Assembly (NCBI GenBank): GCA_964484765.1
Contig: CAZAGI010000011.1
Span: 75,755 to 139,754 of the forward strand
Direction of reading: 5' to 3'
From: DSVQ01 sp964484765
GTDB lineage: Bacteria > Planctomycetota > Planctomycetia > Planctomycetales > Planctomycetaceae
Length of the DNA: 64,000 bases
The notes beneath the pieces were generated by a model. The model was not told the DNA's origin and made no database searches. It was given only the letters and a program-made list of their open reading frames with translations. Both the position numbers and the translations under genes were made by a program. Positions 1 to 11,929 of the stretch are shown here, in pieces. The stretch's first letter is position 1, and every line of letters begins with the position of its first letter.

Positions 1-929
1 CATTTCTCTGGCGGAATGAGGCGCAAGTCACGCTGCGGAACAAGATCATTCCCGTGGGGGACAACGGCGCCGGTTATGCGACGGAAGCCGTGGAATTTGC
101 CGATGATCTCTTCGCCGATGCCGCTATTCAGTTCGTGCGTGATCACCGTTCGCGTCCCTTTTTCCTGTACTGGTGCCTGGTCATCCCGCACGCCAATAAT
201 GAACGCACGCGGGCCCTGAAGAACGGCGCGCATGTTCCTGATTTTGGCCCCTACGCTGACCAGGACTGGCCCGATCCTGACAAAGGCCAGGCGGCGATGA
301 TCACGCGGCTGGATGGTTACGTGGGCCGAATGCTCGCGGAATTGAAGCAATGTGGGCTCGCGAACAACACGTTGGTCATCTTCACCAGTGACAATGGTCC
401 GCATCACGAAAGCAATCACGATCTCAAGCGTTTCAATCCTTCCGGACCGCTGACGGGCATCAAGCGCAGCCTGACCGACGGCGGAATCCGCATCCCGCTG
501 ATCGTCCAATGGCCGGGAACCATCGCCGCGGGTCAAGTGTCGGATCATGTCGGTTATTCCGGCGACTGGATGGCAACCGCCTGCGAATTGGCTGGCATCG
601 CGGTTCCCGCGGGGCGCGATTCCCTCAGCTTTGCCCCGACACTGCTTGGAAAGCCCGACGTGCAGACCCGCCATGAATTCCTTTACTGGGAATTCCACGA
701 AGGAGGCTTCAAGCAGGCGGCGGTGTACCAAGGCCGCTGGAAAGGCATCCGCACTGGTGCACCGGATGCCCCGATCACGCTGTACGATCAACAGACCGAC
801 ATCGCGGAAAAGACGGACGTCGCGGCACAGCATCCCGAGATCGCCGCGAAAATCGGCGCGTATCTCTCGTCGGCTCGTACTCCTTCGCCGGAGTGGGAGC
901 CGAGATGGTCCACCGCGAAGAAGAACTGA
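1..929 (+). CDS. Sulfatase (arylsulfatase A-like), 5' end outside the window
   Basis: This is the C-terminal 308 residues of a sulfatase of the alkaline-phosphatase superfamily, which hydrolyses sulfate esters, in planctomycetes often on algal polysaccharides. The frame is open from base 3. Visible family marks are the PFFLYW strand followed by IPHAN, the metal-binding FTSDNGPH segment encoded around 385-410, and the GIKRSLTDGGIRIP loop that carries the conserved Lys. The formylglycine motif (CxPSR) lies upstream of the window, so catalytic competence cannot be judged. Most family members are exported, but no signal peptide can be seen here. The next gene starts 143 bases downstream on the same strand. 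Confidence 0.93.
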   Translation, partial: FLWRNEAQVTLRNKIIPVGDNGAGYATEAVEFADDLFADAAIQFVRDHRSRPFFLYWCLVIPHANNERTRALKNGAHVPDFGPYADQDWPDPDKGQAAMITRLDGYVGRMLAELKQCGLANNTLVIFTSDNGPHHESNHDLKRFNPSGPLTGIKRSLTDGGIRIPLIVQWPGTIAAGQVSDHVGYSGDWMATACELAGIAVPAGRDSLSFAPTLLGKPDVQTRHEFLYWEFHEGGFKQAAVYQGRWKGIRTGAPDAPITLYDQQTDIAEKTDVAAQHPEIAAKIGAYLSSARTPSPEWEPRWSTAKKN

Positions 930-1072
930 GCCGTCGCCCGCGTTGATGCACAATCGCTGGCGATTTGTCTTCATTCGGCGGTGCCGTCACGCTCGACTTC
1001 GCTTTCTCCATCAGCCAGAATCTTGCCTGTGGACAAGCCCGACCGGATGAACTTCTGCAGAAAGAACAAGCG

Positions 1073-1924
1073 ATGCGTGCAATGTGGGTATGGGGATGCG
1101 TGACCCTGTGCGCGGGTGTGGCGACGGTGCAGGCGCAGGACAAACCAAAAGTGAAGGCGCTCATGCTCACGCAGAGCCTGACCTTTACACACGACCCGGT
1201 TAATCGCAAGGACCAGGCACTGGCTCCATCGGAAATTGCGCTCACGCAACTGGGACAGCAAACGGGCTTGTTCGATCTCACATGCACACAAAACGCCGCC
1301 GCGGACATCACCAAGGAGAATCTGCAGAAGTACCAGTTGCTCATCTTTTTCTCGCAGGGCGTGTTGCCGATTGCGGACGCGGACATGGACTATCTCGTCA
1401 AGGAATGGCTGCCGAAAAAAGGCCACGCCTTCGTGGGATTTCACTCGACGACCGATACGTTGGGCGATGATCAGCGGTATTGGGACATGATCGGCGGGAC
1501 ATTCGACGGCCATCCGTGGAACGCCGGCGATACGGTGACGATCACGGTGCACGCGCCCGATCATCCCGCAATGAAGCCCTGGGGAGCCGAGTTTCAAATT
1601 CAGGACGAAATCTACCAGTACAAGAACTTCCAACCGGAAAAAGTCCGCGTGCTGATGAGCCTCAACATGGAGAAATGCCCCACCAAGAAGCCGTATCACG
1701 TGCCGGTGTCGTGGGTGAAAAACTATGGCGAAGGCCGCGTCTTCTATACCAATCTGGGACACAACTCCGCAACGTGGACGAACCCCAAGTTCATCGAACA
1801 CGTGACCGGCGGCATTCGCTGGGCGCTCACTCTCGAACCGGGCGACGCGACGCCGAATCCACAGCTTTCGAAAGCCCAGGACGAAAAAGCCAAACGCGAC
1901 ACCGAAGCCGCTGAAAACAAGTAG
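1073..1924 (+). CDS. Exported ThuA domain protein
   Basis: This 283-residue protein has an N-terminal signal peptide (MRAMWVWGCVTLCAGVATVQA, cut after AQA) and a ThuA domain, a class-I glutamine amidotransferase-like fold. Typical ThuA segments are KALMLTQSLTFTHD near the start, FVGFHSTTDT in the middle, and GRVFYTNLGHN near the end. ThuA proteins accompany Gfo/Idh dehydrogenases in disaccharide oxidation through 3-keto sugars; the exact reaction is poorly defined. The ATG at 1073 is chosen over an upstream TTG at 965 because it begins the signal peptide. It lies 43 bases before the DUF1080 gene, so the two are probably co-transcribed. Confidence 0.9.
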   Translation: MRAMWVWGCVTLCAGVATVQAQDKPKVKALMLTQSLTFTHDPVNRKDQALAPSEIALTQLGQQTGLFDLTCTQNAAADITKENLQKYQLLIFFSQGVLPIADADMDYLVKEWLPKKGHAFVGFHSTTDTLGDDQRYWDMIGGTFDGHPWNAGDTVTITVHAPDHPAMKPWGAEFQIQDEIYQYKNFQPEKVRVLMSLNMEKCPTKKPYHVPVSWVKNYGEGRVFYTNLGHNSATWTNPKFIEHVTGGIRWALTLEPGDATPNPQLSKAQDEKAKRDTEAAENK

Positions 1925-1967
1925 GAATGGGTTGGTTATCCGTGGTTCGCTTCAAGGGTTTCTCGCC

Positions 1968-2711
1968 ATGCAACGTCGATGGACAAACGGGTTGGTTGTG
2001 GTTGTGGTCGTCTCGGGATTGAGTGCCGCCGCGGCCAAGGAATGGGTCAGCGGCATCGTCTGGCCCGAACCAAAAATGGTCGATCCCGGACCGCCGGGTG
2101 GGCCGCCCGCGGATGCTGTCGTGCTCTTTGGCGGCGTGGACTTGTCGCAATGGAACGGCGGCGACAAGTGGCTGGTCGAAAACGGCATCGCGACCGCCAA
2201 AGGGGGCGGCATCACAACGAAGGAGTCGTTCGGCGATTGCCAGTTGCATGTGGAATGGGCCGCGCCTGAGAAAGTGGAAGGTAACGGTCAGGGCCGCGGC
2301 AACTCGGGCGTCTACCTGATGGGCCAGTACGAAGTGCAGGTGCTCGATTCGTTCGACAACCCGACCTACTTCGACGGGCAAGCGGCGTCGATCTATAAAA
2401 CTAAGCCCCCGCTGGTGAACGCCAGCCGCAAACCGGGCGAATGGCAGACCTATGACATCATCTTCCATGGGCCGAAGTTTGACGGAAACGGATCGTTGCT
2501 GAAACCCGGCTACGTGACGGTGCTGCACAACGGCGTGCTGGTGCAGGATCACACGGAACTGCTCGGCAAGACTGACTACGAACATCCGCCGACATACACG
2601 CCGCATGCCGATCGGTTGCCGATTCACATTCAGTTTCACGGCAATCCAGTCCGCTTCCGCAACATCTGGATCCGCGAAATTCCGGACATCATCGGCAAGC
2701 GTCCGGAGTAA
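1968..2711 (+). CDS. Exported DUF1080 (3-keto-disaccharide hydrolase family) protein
   Basis: A 247-residue exported protein of the DUF1080 family, a concanavalin-like beta sandwich since described as 3-keto-disaccharide hydrolase. Family features are LFGGVDLSQWNG after the leader, GDCQLHVEWAAP, the GRGNSGVYLMGQYEVQVLDS segment, and the closing IQFHGNPVRFRNIWIREI. The signal peptide is MQRRWTNGLVVVVVVSGLSAAAA. Start is placed at the ATG at 1968 rather than an in-frame TTG at 1932, because the leader begins there. It follows the ThuA gene directly, which suits a shared role in keto-sugar cleavage outside the cytoplasm. Only five bases separate its stop from the convergent lipoate ligase gene. 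Confidence 0.92.
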   Translation: MQRRWTNGLVVVVVVSGLSAAAAKEWVSGIVWPEPKMVDPGPPGGPPADAVVLFGGVDLSQWNGGDKWLVENGIATAKGGGITTKESFGDCQLHVEWAAPEKVEGNGQGRGNSGVYLMGQYEVQVLDSFDNPTYFDGQAASIYKTKPPLVNASRKPGEWQTYDIIFHGPKFDGNGSLLKPGYVTVLHNGVLVQDHTELLGKTDYEHPPTYTPHADRLPIHIQFHGNPVRFRNIWIREIPDIIGKRPE

Positions 2712-2716
2712 TGCAT

Positions 2717-3511
2717 TCACTCTTTGCCATGATGCCACGCCGCGTCGGAATAGCGCGTGCGGAGCAGTTCGGCCGCTCGCGCGGTTTCCTCGGGCAGCCA
2801 GGCTCCGGCAGCCGCCGTCCAGGCCGACGCGAGAATCGACTTGGCCGCGGACTGCGACACCGGTGCGTTGCACACGAACGCCGAGTGATCGCGATCGGCC
2901 CGGTAGTCCGGTTGTCGGCTGGGGAATCGCAGGTACCGTCCGATGTGGGATAAGTCAAAGTCGTACAGCACGGTGCCGTGATGGAGCAACGCCGTCCGCA
3001 TCCACCGCTGCGAATTTCCTGAAAACTTGCGTCCCTCCATCGCCAGGTCGCTGATGCCTTCCACGGCGACCGAGTGTCCCGCGGCGCGAAACCCCGCCGC
3101 CGTGCGCTGCATGATCGCCCGGGTTGTTGCCGAAATTCCGATCGCGCGGTGCTCCGGACCGACGGGCAGAATCAGGGCATAACACAGGCAACCACAGCCG
3201 ATGACCACCGCACCGCCACCACTGCAGCGCCGGAGAATCGGCACGCCATCGTTTGCACACGCCTCGAGATTTACTTCGCGCGCGGTCGCATTCGAACGCC
3301 CGACAATCACCGCCGGCGTGGTCCATTCCCAGAGGAACAGCGTGCCGGGTGACTCGCGTGCATCGACGGCGGCAAGCAGTCCTTCTTCCAGTGCGAGGGC
3401 ATTCTCGATCGCAGGAAAGGACGCTTCCAAAAGGCGTAACGGTTGGGCATCGAACAACGTGACAGCAGCCGCCCGCTGCCCGCTGTCGGCGTTCGGCTGA
3501 CCGTCGGTCAC
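2717..3511 (-). CDS. lplA: Lipoate-protein ligase A family protein
   Basis: This 264-residue protein belongs to the biotin/lipoate ligase fold (BPL_LplA_LipB). It carries RRCSGGGAVVIG, matching the RRxSGGGxV lipoate-binding loop, and MEGRKFSGNSQR followed by HHGTVLYDFDL, where the Lys of GRK is the expected catalytic residue. It should attach lipoate, or move an octanoyl/lipoyl group, onto E2 proteins. Its first four bases overlap the end of lpdA, so it is the last gene of the sucA-sucB-lpdA operon, and the E2 lipoyl domain encoded there is its obvious substrate. Ligase and octanoyltransferase activity cannot be separated from sequence alone. Confidence 0.86.
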   Translation of the reverse strand: MTDGQPNADSGQRAAAVTLFDAQPLRLLEASFPAIENALALEEGLLAAVDARESPGTLFLWEWTTPAVIVGRSNATAREVNLEACANDGVPILRRCSGGGAVVIGCGCLCYALILPVGPEHRAIGISATTRAIMQRTAAGFRAAGHSVAVEGISDLAMEGRKFSGNSQRWMRTALLHHGTVLYDFDLSHIGRYLRFPSRQPDYRADRDHSAFVCNAPVSQSAAKSILASAWTAAAGAWLPEETARAAELLRTRYSDAAWHHGKE

Positions 3512-4905
3512 TTTGCGTTCGCCATATGAATCGCGCGGCCGTCAACGGACATCGCCGCTTCTTTGAGACACTCGGCCAGTGTCGGGTGAGCATGCGACGT
3601 CCGGGCAATGTCCTCGGCGGAGGCCCCGAATTCGATCGCGGCGACGGCTTCCGCGATCAAATCACCGGCCCGTGGTCCCAGAATGTGGACGCCGAGAATG
3701 CGATCCGTCTGGGCATGCGCGAGCATCTTCACGCGGCCATCGGTGGACGCCAAAGCCTTGGCCCGACCGTTCGCCAGAAACGGGAACACTCCCTTCTTGT
3801 AAGGGATGCCCGCGTCTTTCAGTTGCTCTTCCGTCTTGCCGACCGAGGCGATTTCGGGGTCGGTGTAACAGACGCCGGGAATCGCGTCATAATTGACGTG
3901 GCAATACTTGCCAGCAATGCCGTCGACGCAAGCCACGCCTTCCTCTTCGGCCTTGTGAGCCAGCATCGGGCCTTGAATGACATCGCCGATCGCATAGATG
4001 CCGGCTTGCGTGGTCCGGAAGTGACTGTCGACGACGATGCGCCCCCCTTTGCCGATATCCACGCCGGCTTCCGCCAGTCCCAGTCCGTGTGTGTTCGGAA
4101 TCCGCCCCACGGCCAGCAGAACGCGATCACACGTCGTGGCGGGCTGACCTTCGCACTCCACAATGCATTGGCCGTCGGCCTGCACGCGGGCGCTCGTTAC
4201 GCGGCTGCCCAGGCGGAATTCGAGACCTTGCTTGGTGAAAATCTTCTGCGCATCGGCGGCCATTTCCGCGTCCATCCCCGGCAGAATTCGCGGGAGATAT
4301 TCGAGCACCGTGACTTTGGATCCCAGCCGCGCCCAGACGCACCCGAGTTCGAGTCCGATGTATCCCGCACCAATCACCACGAGATGCTGTGGGACCGTGG
4401 GATATGACAGTGCTTCGGTGCTGGTGCCGATTTTGTCGCCGGACATCTGCACACCGGGCAGCGGTGCCGAAACGCTGCCCGTGGCGATGATAATGTGTTT
4501 CGCCTGCAGTTCCGCAGGTTCTGTTCCATCCACCGCGACGGTGTTTTTGGACAGCAACCGGCCGCGGCCGAGGTAACGCGTGATCTTGTTCGCGCGGAAC
4601 AACCCGTCGATGCCCTTGGTGAGCGCCGTGACGATGCCATCTTTACGCTTGAGCATCGCGCCGAGATCGAGTTCGACGCCATTGACCTTCACACCGTGCT
4701 GAGCCAGATGCCCGGTGGCGAGGTGGTAGAGTTCGCTCGATTCGAGCATCGCCTTGCTGGGAATGCAGCCCACCCGCAGGCAGGTGCCCCCCAATGCCGA
4801 TTCGACTTCGACGCAGGCGACGTTGAAACCAAGTTGCGCGGCGCGAATAGCGGCGACGTAGCCACCGGGTCCGCCACCGATGACGACGATGTCGTGTTGC
4901 TTCAT
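3508..4905 (-). CDS. lpdA: Dihydrolipoyl dehydrogenase (E3)
   Basis: A full-length 465-residue E3 flavoprotein that reoxidises the dihydrolipoyl group of E2 using NAD+. It has the FAD-binding GGGPGGY at residues 10-16, the redox disulfide in GGTCLRVGCIPS (Cys42 and Cys47), a second dinucleotide-binding GAGYIGLELG, the FAD-contacting YAIGDV, and the C-terminal HAHPTLAE with the catalytic His-Glu pair. It lies third in the minus-strand operon, 71 bases after sucB, and overlaps lplA by four bases. It probably serves 2-oxoglutarate dehydrogenase and possibly other lipoyl complexes of the cell. Confidence 0.97.
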   Translation of the reverse strand: MKQHDIVVIGGGPGGYVAAIRAAQLGFNVACVEVESALGGTCLRVGCIPSKAMLESSELYHLATGHLAQHGVKVNGVELDLGAMLKRKDGIVTALTKGIDGLFRANKITRYLGRGRLLSKNTVAVDGTEPAELQAKHIIIATGSVSAPLPGVQMSGDKIGTSTEALSYPTVPQHLVVIGAGYIGLELGCVWARLGSKVTVLEYLPRILPGMDAEMAADAQKIFTKQGLEFRLGSRVTSARVQADGQCIVECEGQPATTCDRVLLAVGRIPNTHGLGLAEAGVDIGKGGRIVVDSHFRTTQAGIYAIGDVIQGPMLAHKAEEEGVACVDGIAGKYCHVNYDAIPGVCYTDPEIASVGKTEEQLKDAGIPYKKGVFPFLANGRAKALASTDGRVKMLAHAQTDRILGVHILGPRAGDLIAEAVAAIEFGASAEDIARTSHAHPTLAECLKEAAMSVDGRAIHMANAK

Positions 4906-4976
4906 GACGTGACGAGTTTCTCGATGGACACAGAAAAGAAACCCGGGGATCCATATCCTCAGGCTTGCGTGGGTGA

Positions 4977-6194
4977 TCAGACTTCGAGCAGCAGTCGGAC
5001 CGGATTTTCGATGCAGTCTTTAACGCGTTTCAGGAACGAAACCGCTTCGCGACCATCGACGACGCGGTGATCGTAGGTGAGCGCGATGTACATCATCGGT
5101 CGGGCGACAATCTGGCCATCGCGAACCACGGGACGGTCCTGGGTCGCGTGCATGCCGAGGACGCCCGATTGCGGCGGGTTGACAATCGGCGTCGACAATA
5201 GCGAGCCGTACACGCCGCCGTTGGTGATGGTAAACGTCCCACCTTTCAGTTCGTCCGGTTTGATTGCCCCGCTTTGCGCCCGCTTTGCAAATTCGGCGAT
5301 TGCCTGCTCGATCTGGGCAAACGTCATGGCCTCAGCATTGCGAATGACCGGCACCACCAGGCCTTTGCCGCCGCCGATGGCGATCCCGACATCGCAGTAT
5401 TCGTGATAAACGATTTCGTTGCCTTCGACATAGGCGTTGATCGCCGGGAACGCCTGCAGAGCATCGACGGCGGCTTTCACGAAGAACGACATAAAGCCGA
5501 GCTTGATGCCGTGCCGTTCGGTAAAGGCATCCTGATGCTGCTTCCGGAGCGCCATCACGGCCGACATATCGATTTCATTAAACGTGGTCAGCAGAGCGGC
5601 GTTCTGCTGTGCGGACAAGAGATTCTGCGCGATGGCCTTGCGAATCGGGCTCATCGCTTGCTTGCGAATGGCGCGTTCGCCCACGATCCGGACGGTCTTC
5701 ACGACCGGGGCCGGGGCCGCGGCGATTTGCGTTTTGGGGGCCGCGGGGGCTGCGGGCGTCGCAGCACGTTGGACATCTTCCTTCAACACACGGCCGCCGG
5801 GACCTGTTCCTTGAACTTGCGCGGCAGGAATGCCGGCTTCGGCCACGGCCCGTGCCGCTGCCGGCATGAAGTGGGCTGCCGTCGAATCTCCCTTCGGAGC
5901 AGCAGGAGGCGCAGAACCCACCGGGGCGACGGGTGCTACAGTCACAGTCGGTGTCCCGGCGGGATCGATCACGGCAATCCGCGAATCAACGGGGACGGTT
6001 TCCCCTTCGGCTTGCAGAATCTGCGTGAGGACTCCCGCCGTGGGCGACAGAATACTGTCGCTCGATTTTTCGCTTTCATACTCCACGAGCGGCTCGTCGA
6101 CGGCGACGCGCTCACCGATTTGCTTCAACCATTTCCCCAGCAGAACTTCGGAAACGGAATCGCCAACCTTGGGAACGATGACATTGACCGTCAT
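4977..6194 (-). CDS. sucB: 2-oxoglutarate dehydrogenase E2, dihydrolipoyl succinyltransferase
   Basis: A 405-residue E2 with three parts in order. The N-terminal lipoyl domain (about 1-78) contains YESEKSSDS with Lys43 as the lipoylation site. A peripheral subunit-binding domain follows around FMPAAARAVAEAGI to GRVLKEDV, flanked by Ala/Pro-rich linkers. The C-terminal catalytic domain ends in YDHRVVDGREAVSFL, which holds the catalytic His. It transfers the succinyl group to CoA and forms the core of the complex. The ATG at 6194 is preferred to an upstream in-frame start because MTVNVIVPKVGDSV is the usual E2 beginning. It sits 91 bases after sucA. Confidence 0.96.
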   Translation of the reverse strand: MTVNVIVPKVGDSVSEVLLGKWLKQIGERVAVDEPLVEYESEKSSDSILSPTAGVLTQILQAEGETVPVDSRIAVIDPAGTPTVTVAPVAPVGSAPPAAPKGDSTAAHFMPAAARAVAEAGIPAAQVQGTGPGGRVLKEDVQRAATPAAPAAPKTQIAAAPAPVVKTVRIVGERAIRKQAMSPIRKAIAQNLLSAQQNAALLTTFNEIDMSAVMALRKQHQDAFTERHGIKLGFMSFFVKAAVDALQAFPAINAYVEGNEIVYHEYCDVGIAIGGGKGLVVPVIRNAEAMTFAQIEQAIAEFAKRAQSGAIKPDELKGGTFTITNGGVYGSLLSTPIVNPPQSGVLGMHATQDRPVVRDGQIVARPMMYIALTYDHRVVDGREAVSFLKRVKDCIENPVRLLLEV

Positions 6195-6285
6195 GGAAGT
6201 CGAGCACTTTCTCATGGGCTGGGCGGGACAAGGCCGGCACGCAGCGGAGGAAAATCAGGGTCTACATCAAGGGAGGCCGCATGGC

Positions 6286-9222
<2,937 letters not shown>

Positions 9223-9478
9223 GGGGTGCTTCTTCTCGATGCCTCGAGCGGCCCGAACAACGCAGCCAACACCACTGCGCGACCCAGTCCGGTGCTCGAT
9301 CAATTCTATGCTCGTCCGTCCCGCATCACGTTGGAAAACGAGATGGATTACGTCAAGGGTACCAAAGATGCGGAAGTTGCGGAATGAGAACCTGGGGTGG
9401 ATTTGCGGAGAATCGCGACATTTATCCCGACGGGATCGGACGCGGTCCAACGATCGGTTCTCGATCGTTTTCCTTGTG

Positions 9479-10282
9479 CTACCAGAACTTCCACCACGAA
9501 CCGCTTCCACCGCCACTGGCGCCCACCGTGACCGCTTCCGCCGGCCCCGCGGATGTAATGACTGTACGTTCCGGCAAGAGAACGCAGCTCAGTTCGCCTT
9601 CCGTCCCACCGGTGGTATCGACCAGCACGCGCTTCGGCCGAATTTGCACGGCAGGCACGCGCACGTGCCCGCTGACAACGGCCAACGGACAATCCGGCGG
9701 CGGGTCGGCATCGACAAACGCTTTCGAGCACAGCCACAACGGCCGATTGAGCGTGAAGTCTTTCTGACGCAGAATCCGCAGCTGCATATCATACGGGGCA
9801 TTCGGGTCGAGTCCGGCATGCACGAACAGAAACTGCGGATGCTCGACCACCCACGGCAGATTCAACAGAAATTCTTTGTGACGGGCCGGCATGGCCTTGT
9901 TGAGGGCCTCCAGATCTCCGTGCGCAACGCCGTACGACGTGAACGTCGTGTCCGAATCATAATGCGCGACCCAGCGCTCGCCCCAGTTGGCATACTCGGC
10001 GGTGGGAAACCAGCCCAGCGACGCCCCCATGGCAAATTCATGGTTCCCCGCCACCGACGTCGTCTTGGGGTGCTGCTTTGCCAGTCGCAGGTACATGTCG
10101 ATCGAGGCCTTGGGATCCGGACCGCGATCGACAAAATCCCCCATGAAGACGAGCCAGCGTTGCTCAAAATCCGACCGGGCCGCCAGTTGATCAAGAACAG
10201 CTTCCAGCTTATCGACTTGCCCGTGAATGTCTCCGATAACTGTGACCGGCCCTTGGATCTTCGTCGGCAAACTCACCGCCAT
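9479..10282 (-). CDS. PPP-family serine/threonine phosphatase-like metallophosphoesterase
   Basis: A 267-residue calcineurin-type phosphoesterase with all core motifs in order: GDIHGQ, GDFVDRG and GNHEFAMG, followed by HAGLDP and VSGHVRV that supply further metal ligands. This arrangement is shared by bacterial PrpA-type protein phosphatases and diadenosine tetraphosphatases, so the substrate is not certain. The ATG at 10282 has GGGGAG eight bases upstream, which decides it over the TTG two codons earlier. No signal peptide is visible, so it is cytoplasmic. It lies upstream of sucA on the same strand with a 256-base gap, and probably has its own promoter. Confidence 0.87.
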   Translation of the reverse strand: MAVSLPTKIQGPVTVIGDIHGQVDKLEAVLDQLAARSDFEQRWLVFMGDFVDRGPDPKASIDMYLRLAKQHPKTTSVAGNHEFAMGASLGWFPTAEYANWGERWVAHYDSDTTFTSYGVAHGDLEALNKAMPARHKEFLLNLPWVVEHPQFLFVHAGLDPNAPYDMQLRILRQKDFTLNRPLWLCSKAFVDADPPPDCPLAVVSGHVRVPAVQIRPKRVLVDTTGGTEGELSCVLLPERTVITSAGPAEAVTVGASGGGSGSWWKFW

Positions 10283-10351
10283 CTGCAAAACTCCCCCATC
10301 CTTGCCGCTCTCAATGCTCCCTCGAACCTGGCCCTGTTCGATACGATTTGC

Positions 10352-11734
10352 TCACTCGGGTACGGGTTGGACCACCGCCGATGTTTGCTTGACATCGACG
10401 CTTTCGGCCTCCACCGGAAACGGTTGCGCGGGAACAGGATCCGCCACTTGTTGCTCCGCAAACATGGCCGAAAGTTCCGTCGCTTTTTTCCGGAGTCGTT
10501 CCGCTTCCGTGGCATCACCCCGTCGCGCCCGATCCTCTGCGAGTAAAGAATACGCTTCAATCACGGCTTCGTCGAGGCGCTTCGCGGCTTCGTAGTCGGA
10601 AATCGCGTCCTCATAATTCTTTAACGCTTTGCGACAATCGCCGCGAATCGATAACGCCAGCTGTTGCGGCCCGTTCGCGAGCACCATCTCGCAGTCGGCG
10701 ATCGCCGCCGCGTACTGACGTGCCTCCAGTTGAAAACCAGCGCGGCTCAACAACACAGAGCTATCGCCCTTCGGTGCCAATGCCACCGCCCGGTCGTAAT
10801 CCCGCCGCGCGGCTGATTCATCCCCTTGCTGCCGGAAGTGCAGAGCCCGTGCCAGATACGGCGTCGATTCCCGCGGCGTCGCCTGGATCGCTTCCGTCAA
10901 GGCACGGAGTTTCAGCAGGAACTGAATCTTGCGCTCATCTTCCTTGGCCTTGGCCATTTCGCCCTGCAACAGGTAAACATCGTGGCGATGGTCGTAATAC
11001 TTCGGATTGTTCGGGTCCAGCAGCATGGCCTGCGTAAAGTCCAGCATCGCGCCGTCGAGGTCACCCAGTTGCCGCTTCACCAGTCCGCGGTTATTCCACG
11101 CATTGGTGTACTTGGGATTCAGCGCCACCGCAGCGTTGAAATCCCCGAGCGCTCGATCCAATCGACCAAGCTGCATCAGCGCAAACCCGCGGTTGTTGAG
11201 TGCATCGACGTATTTGGGATCACGTTTCAACGCCTCTTCCAGATCCACCAACGCTTGCCGGAACCGACCGCGGGTAATCTCCACCAGCGCGCGATTGTTG
11301 TATGCACTGACCAATTCCGGATCGAGTTGCAGCGCCTGCTGGAAGTCATCGTACGCCGCATCGACCTGATGGCGCCCGAGCAGGAGGAAGCCGCGATTAT
11401 TGCAAAACCGCGCGTTCTGGGGATCCAACTGCACCGCCCGGTGCAAGTCAGTCAGCGCCGCGTCGATTTGACCCGCGCTGTGGTAGATGTGGGCGCGAGC
11501 ATCGTACAGCGACGCGTCTTCCGGACTGCGAACGATGGCCGCCGTCGCAACAGCGATGGCATCTTCAGCCTGGCCCTGCTGGAGCAGCCCCAGCGCCTTT
11601 TTCACTTCGGGATGATTCGACGCCGGAATGCTCAACAGCGGCAAACGGGATTCCGCCTGGGGGGTGGCCCCCTCACGCGAACCACAGCCCCACAATCCAC
11701 CGGCCAACACCAACCAGATCCACGGGCGACGCAT
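10352..11734 (-). CDS. TPR-repeat lipoprotein
   Basis: A 460-residue protein that begins MRRPWIWLVLAGGLWGCGS, a leader ending in a lipobox-like GLWGC, so it is probably a lipoprotein. The body consists of tandem tetratricopeptide repeats; the sequence NNRGFALMQLGRLDRALGDF and several close variants (NNRALVEITRGRFRQALVDL and others) recur every 34 residues. The last part is Ala/Glu-rich and less regular. TPR arrays bind other proteins; no enzymatic motif is present. AAGGAG lies a few bases before the ATG at 11734, which decides the start over an upstream in-frame ATG at 11863. The next gene on this strand is the phosphatase, 69 bases downstream. Confidence 0.88.
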   Translation of the reverse strand: MRRPWIWLVLAGGLWGCGSREGATPQAESRLPLLSIPASNHPEVKKALGLLQQGQAEDAIAVATAAIVRSPEDASLYDARAHIYHSAGQIDAALTDLHRAVQLDPQNARFCNNRGFLLLGRHQVDAAYDDFQQALQLDPELVSAYNNRALVEITRGRFRQALVDLEEALKRDPKYVDALNNRGFALMQLGRLDRALGDFNAAVALNPKYTNAWNNRGLVKRQLGDLDGAMLDFTQAMLLDPNNPKYYDHRHDVYLLQGEMAKAKEDERKIQFLLKLRALTEAIQATPRESTPYLARALHFRQQGDESAARRDYDRAVALAPKGDSSVLLSRAGFQLEARQYAAAIADCEMVLANGPQQLALSIRGDCRKALKNYEDAISDYEAAKRLDEAVIEAYSLLAEDRARRGDATEAERLRKKATELSAMFAEQQVADPVPAQPFPVEAESVDVKQTSAVVQPVPE

Positions 11735-11929
11735 CCTTGCGCTCCTTGCGGCCTTACGCCAAAAGCCGAAACGACCATTCCCGGTTGTAACGTCCAACCC
11801 TGAAACGGTCAATCGCGATGTCTGGCCCGGTTTCTGCTCTCCATATCGTCCATGATGTCGCACATCGACAGCGACTTGACTATCTTCGTTGAACGACAGT
11901 CCCTGTGACGATCCGATGGGAGTCTCACC

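Noticed and set aside
950..968. AATCGC/GCGATT as terminator after the sulfatase
   Set aside because: The loop is only two bases, too tight for a proper stem-loop, and no T-run follows.
9303..9356. TAGAAT and TTGACG as a promoter of sucA
   Set aside because: The two boxes are not at a spacing that fits each other, and each lacks its partner.
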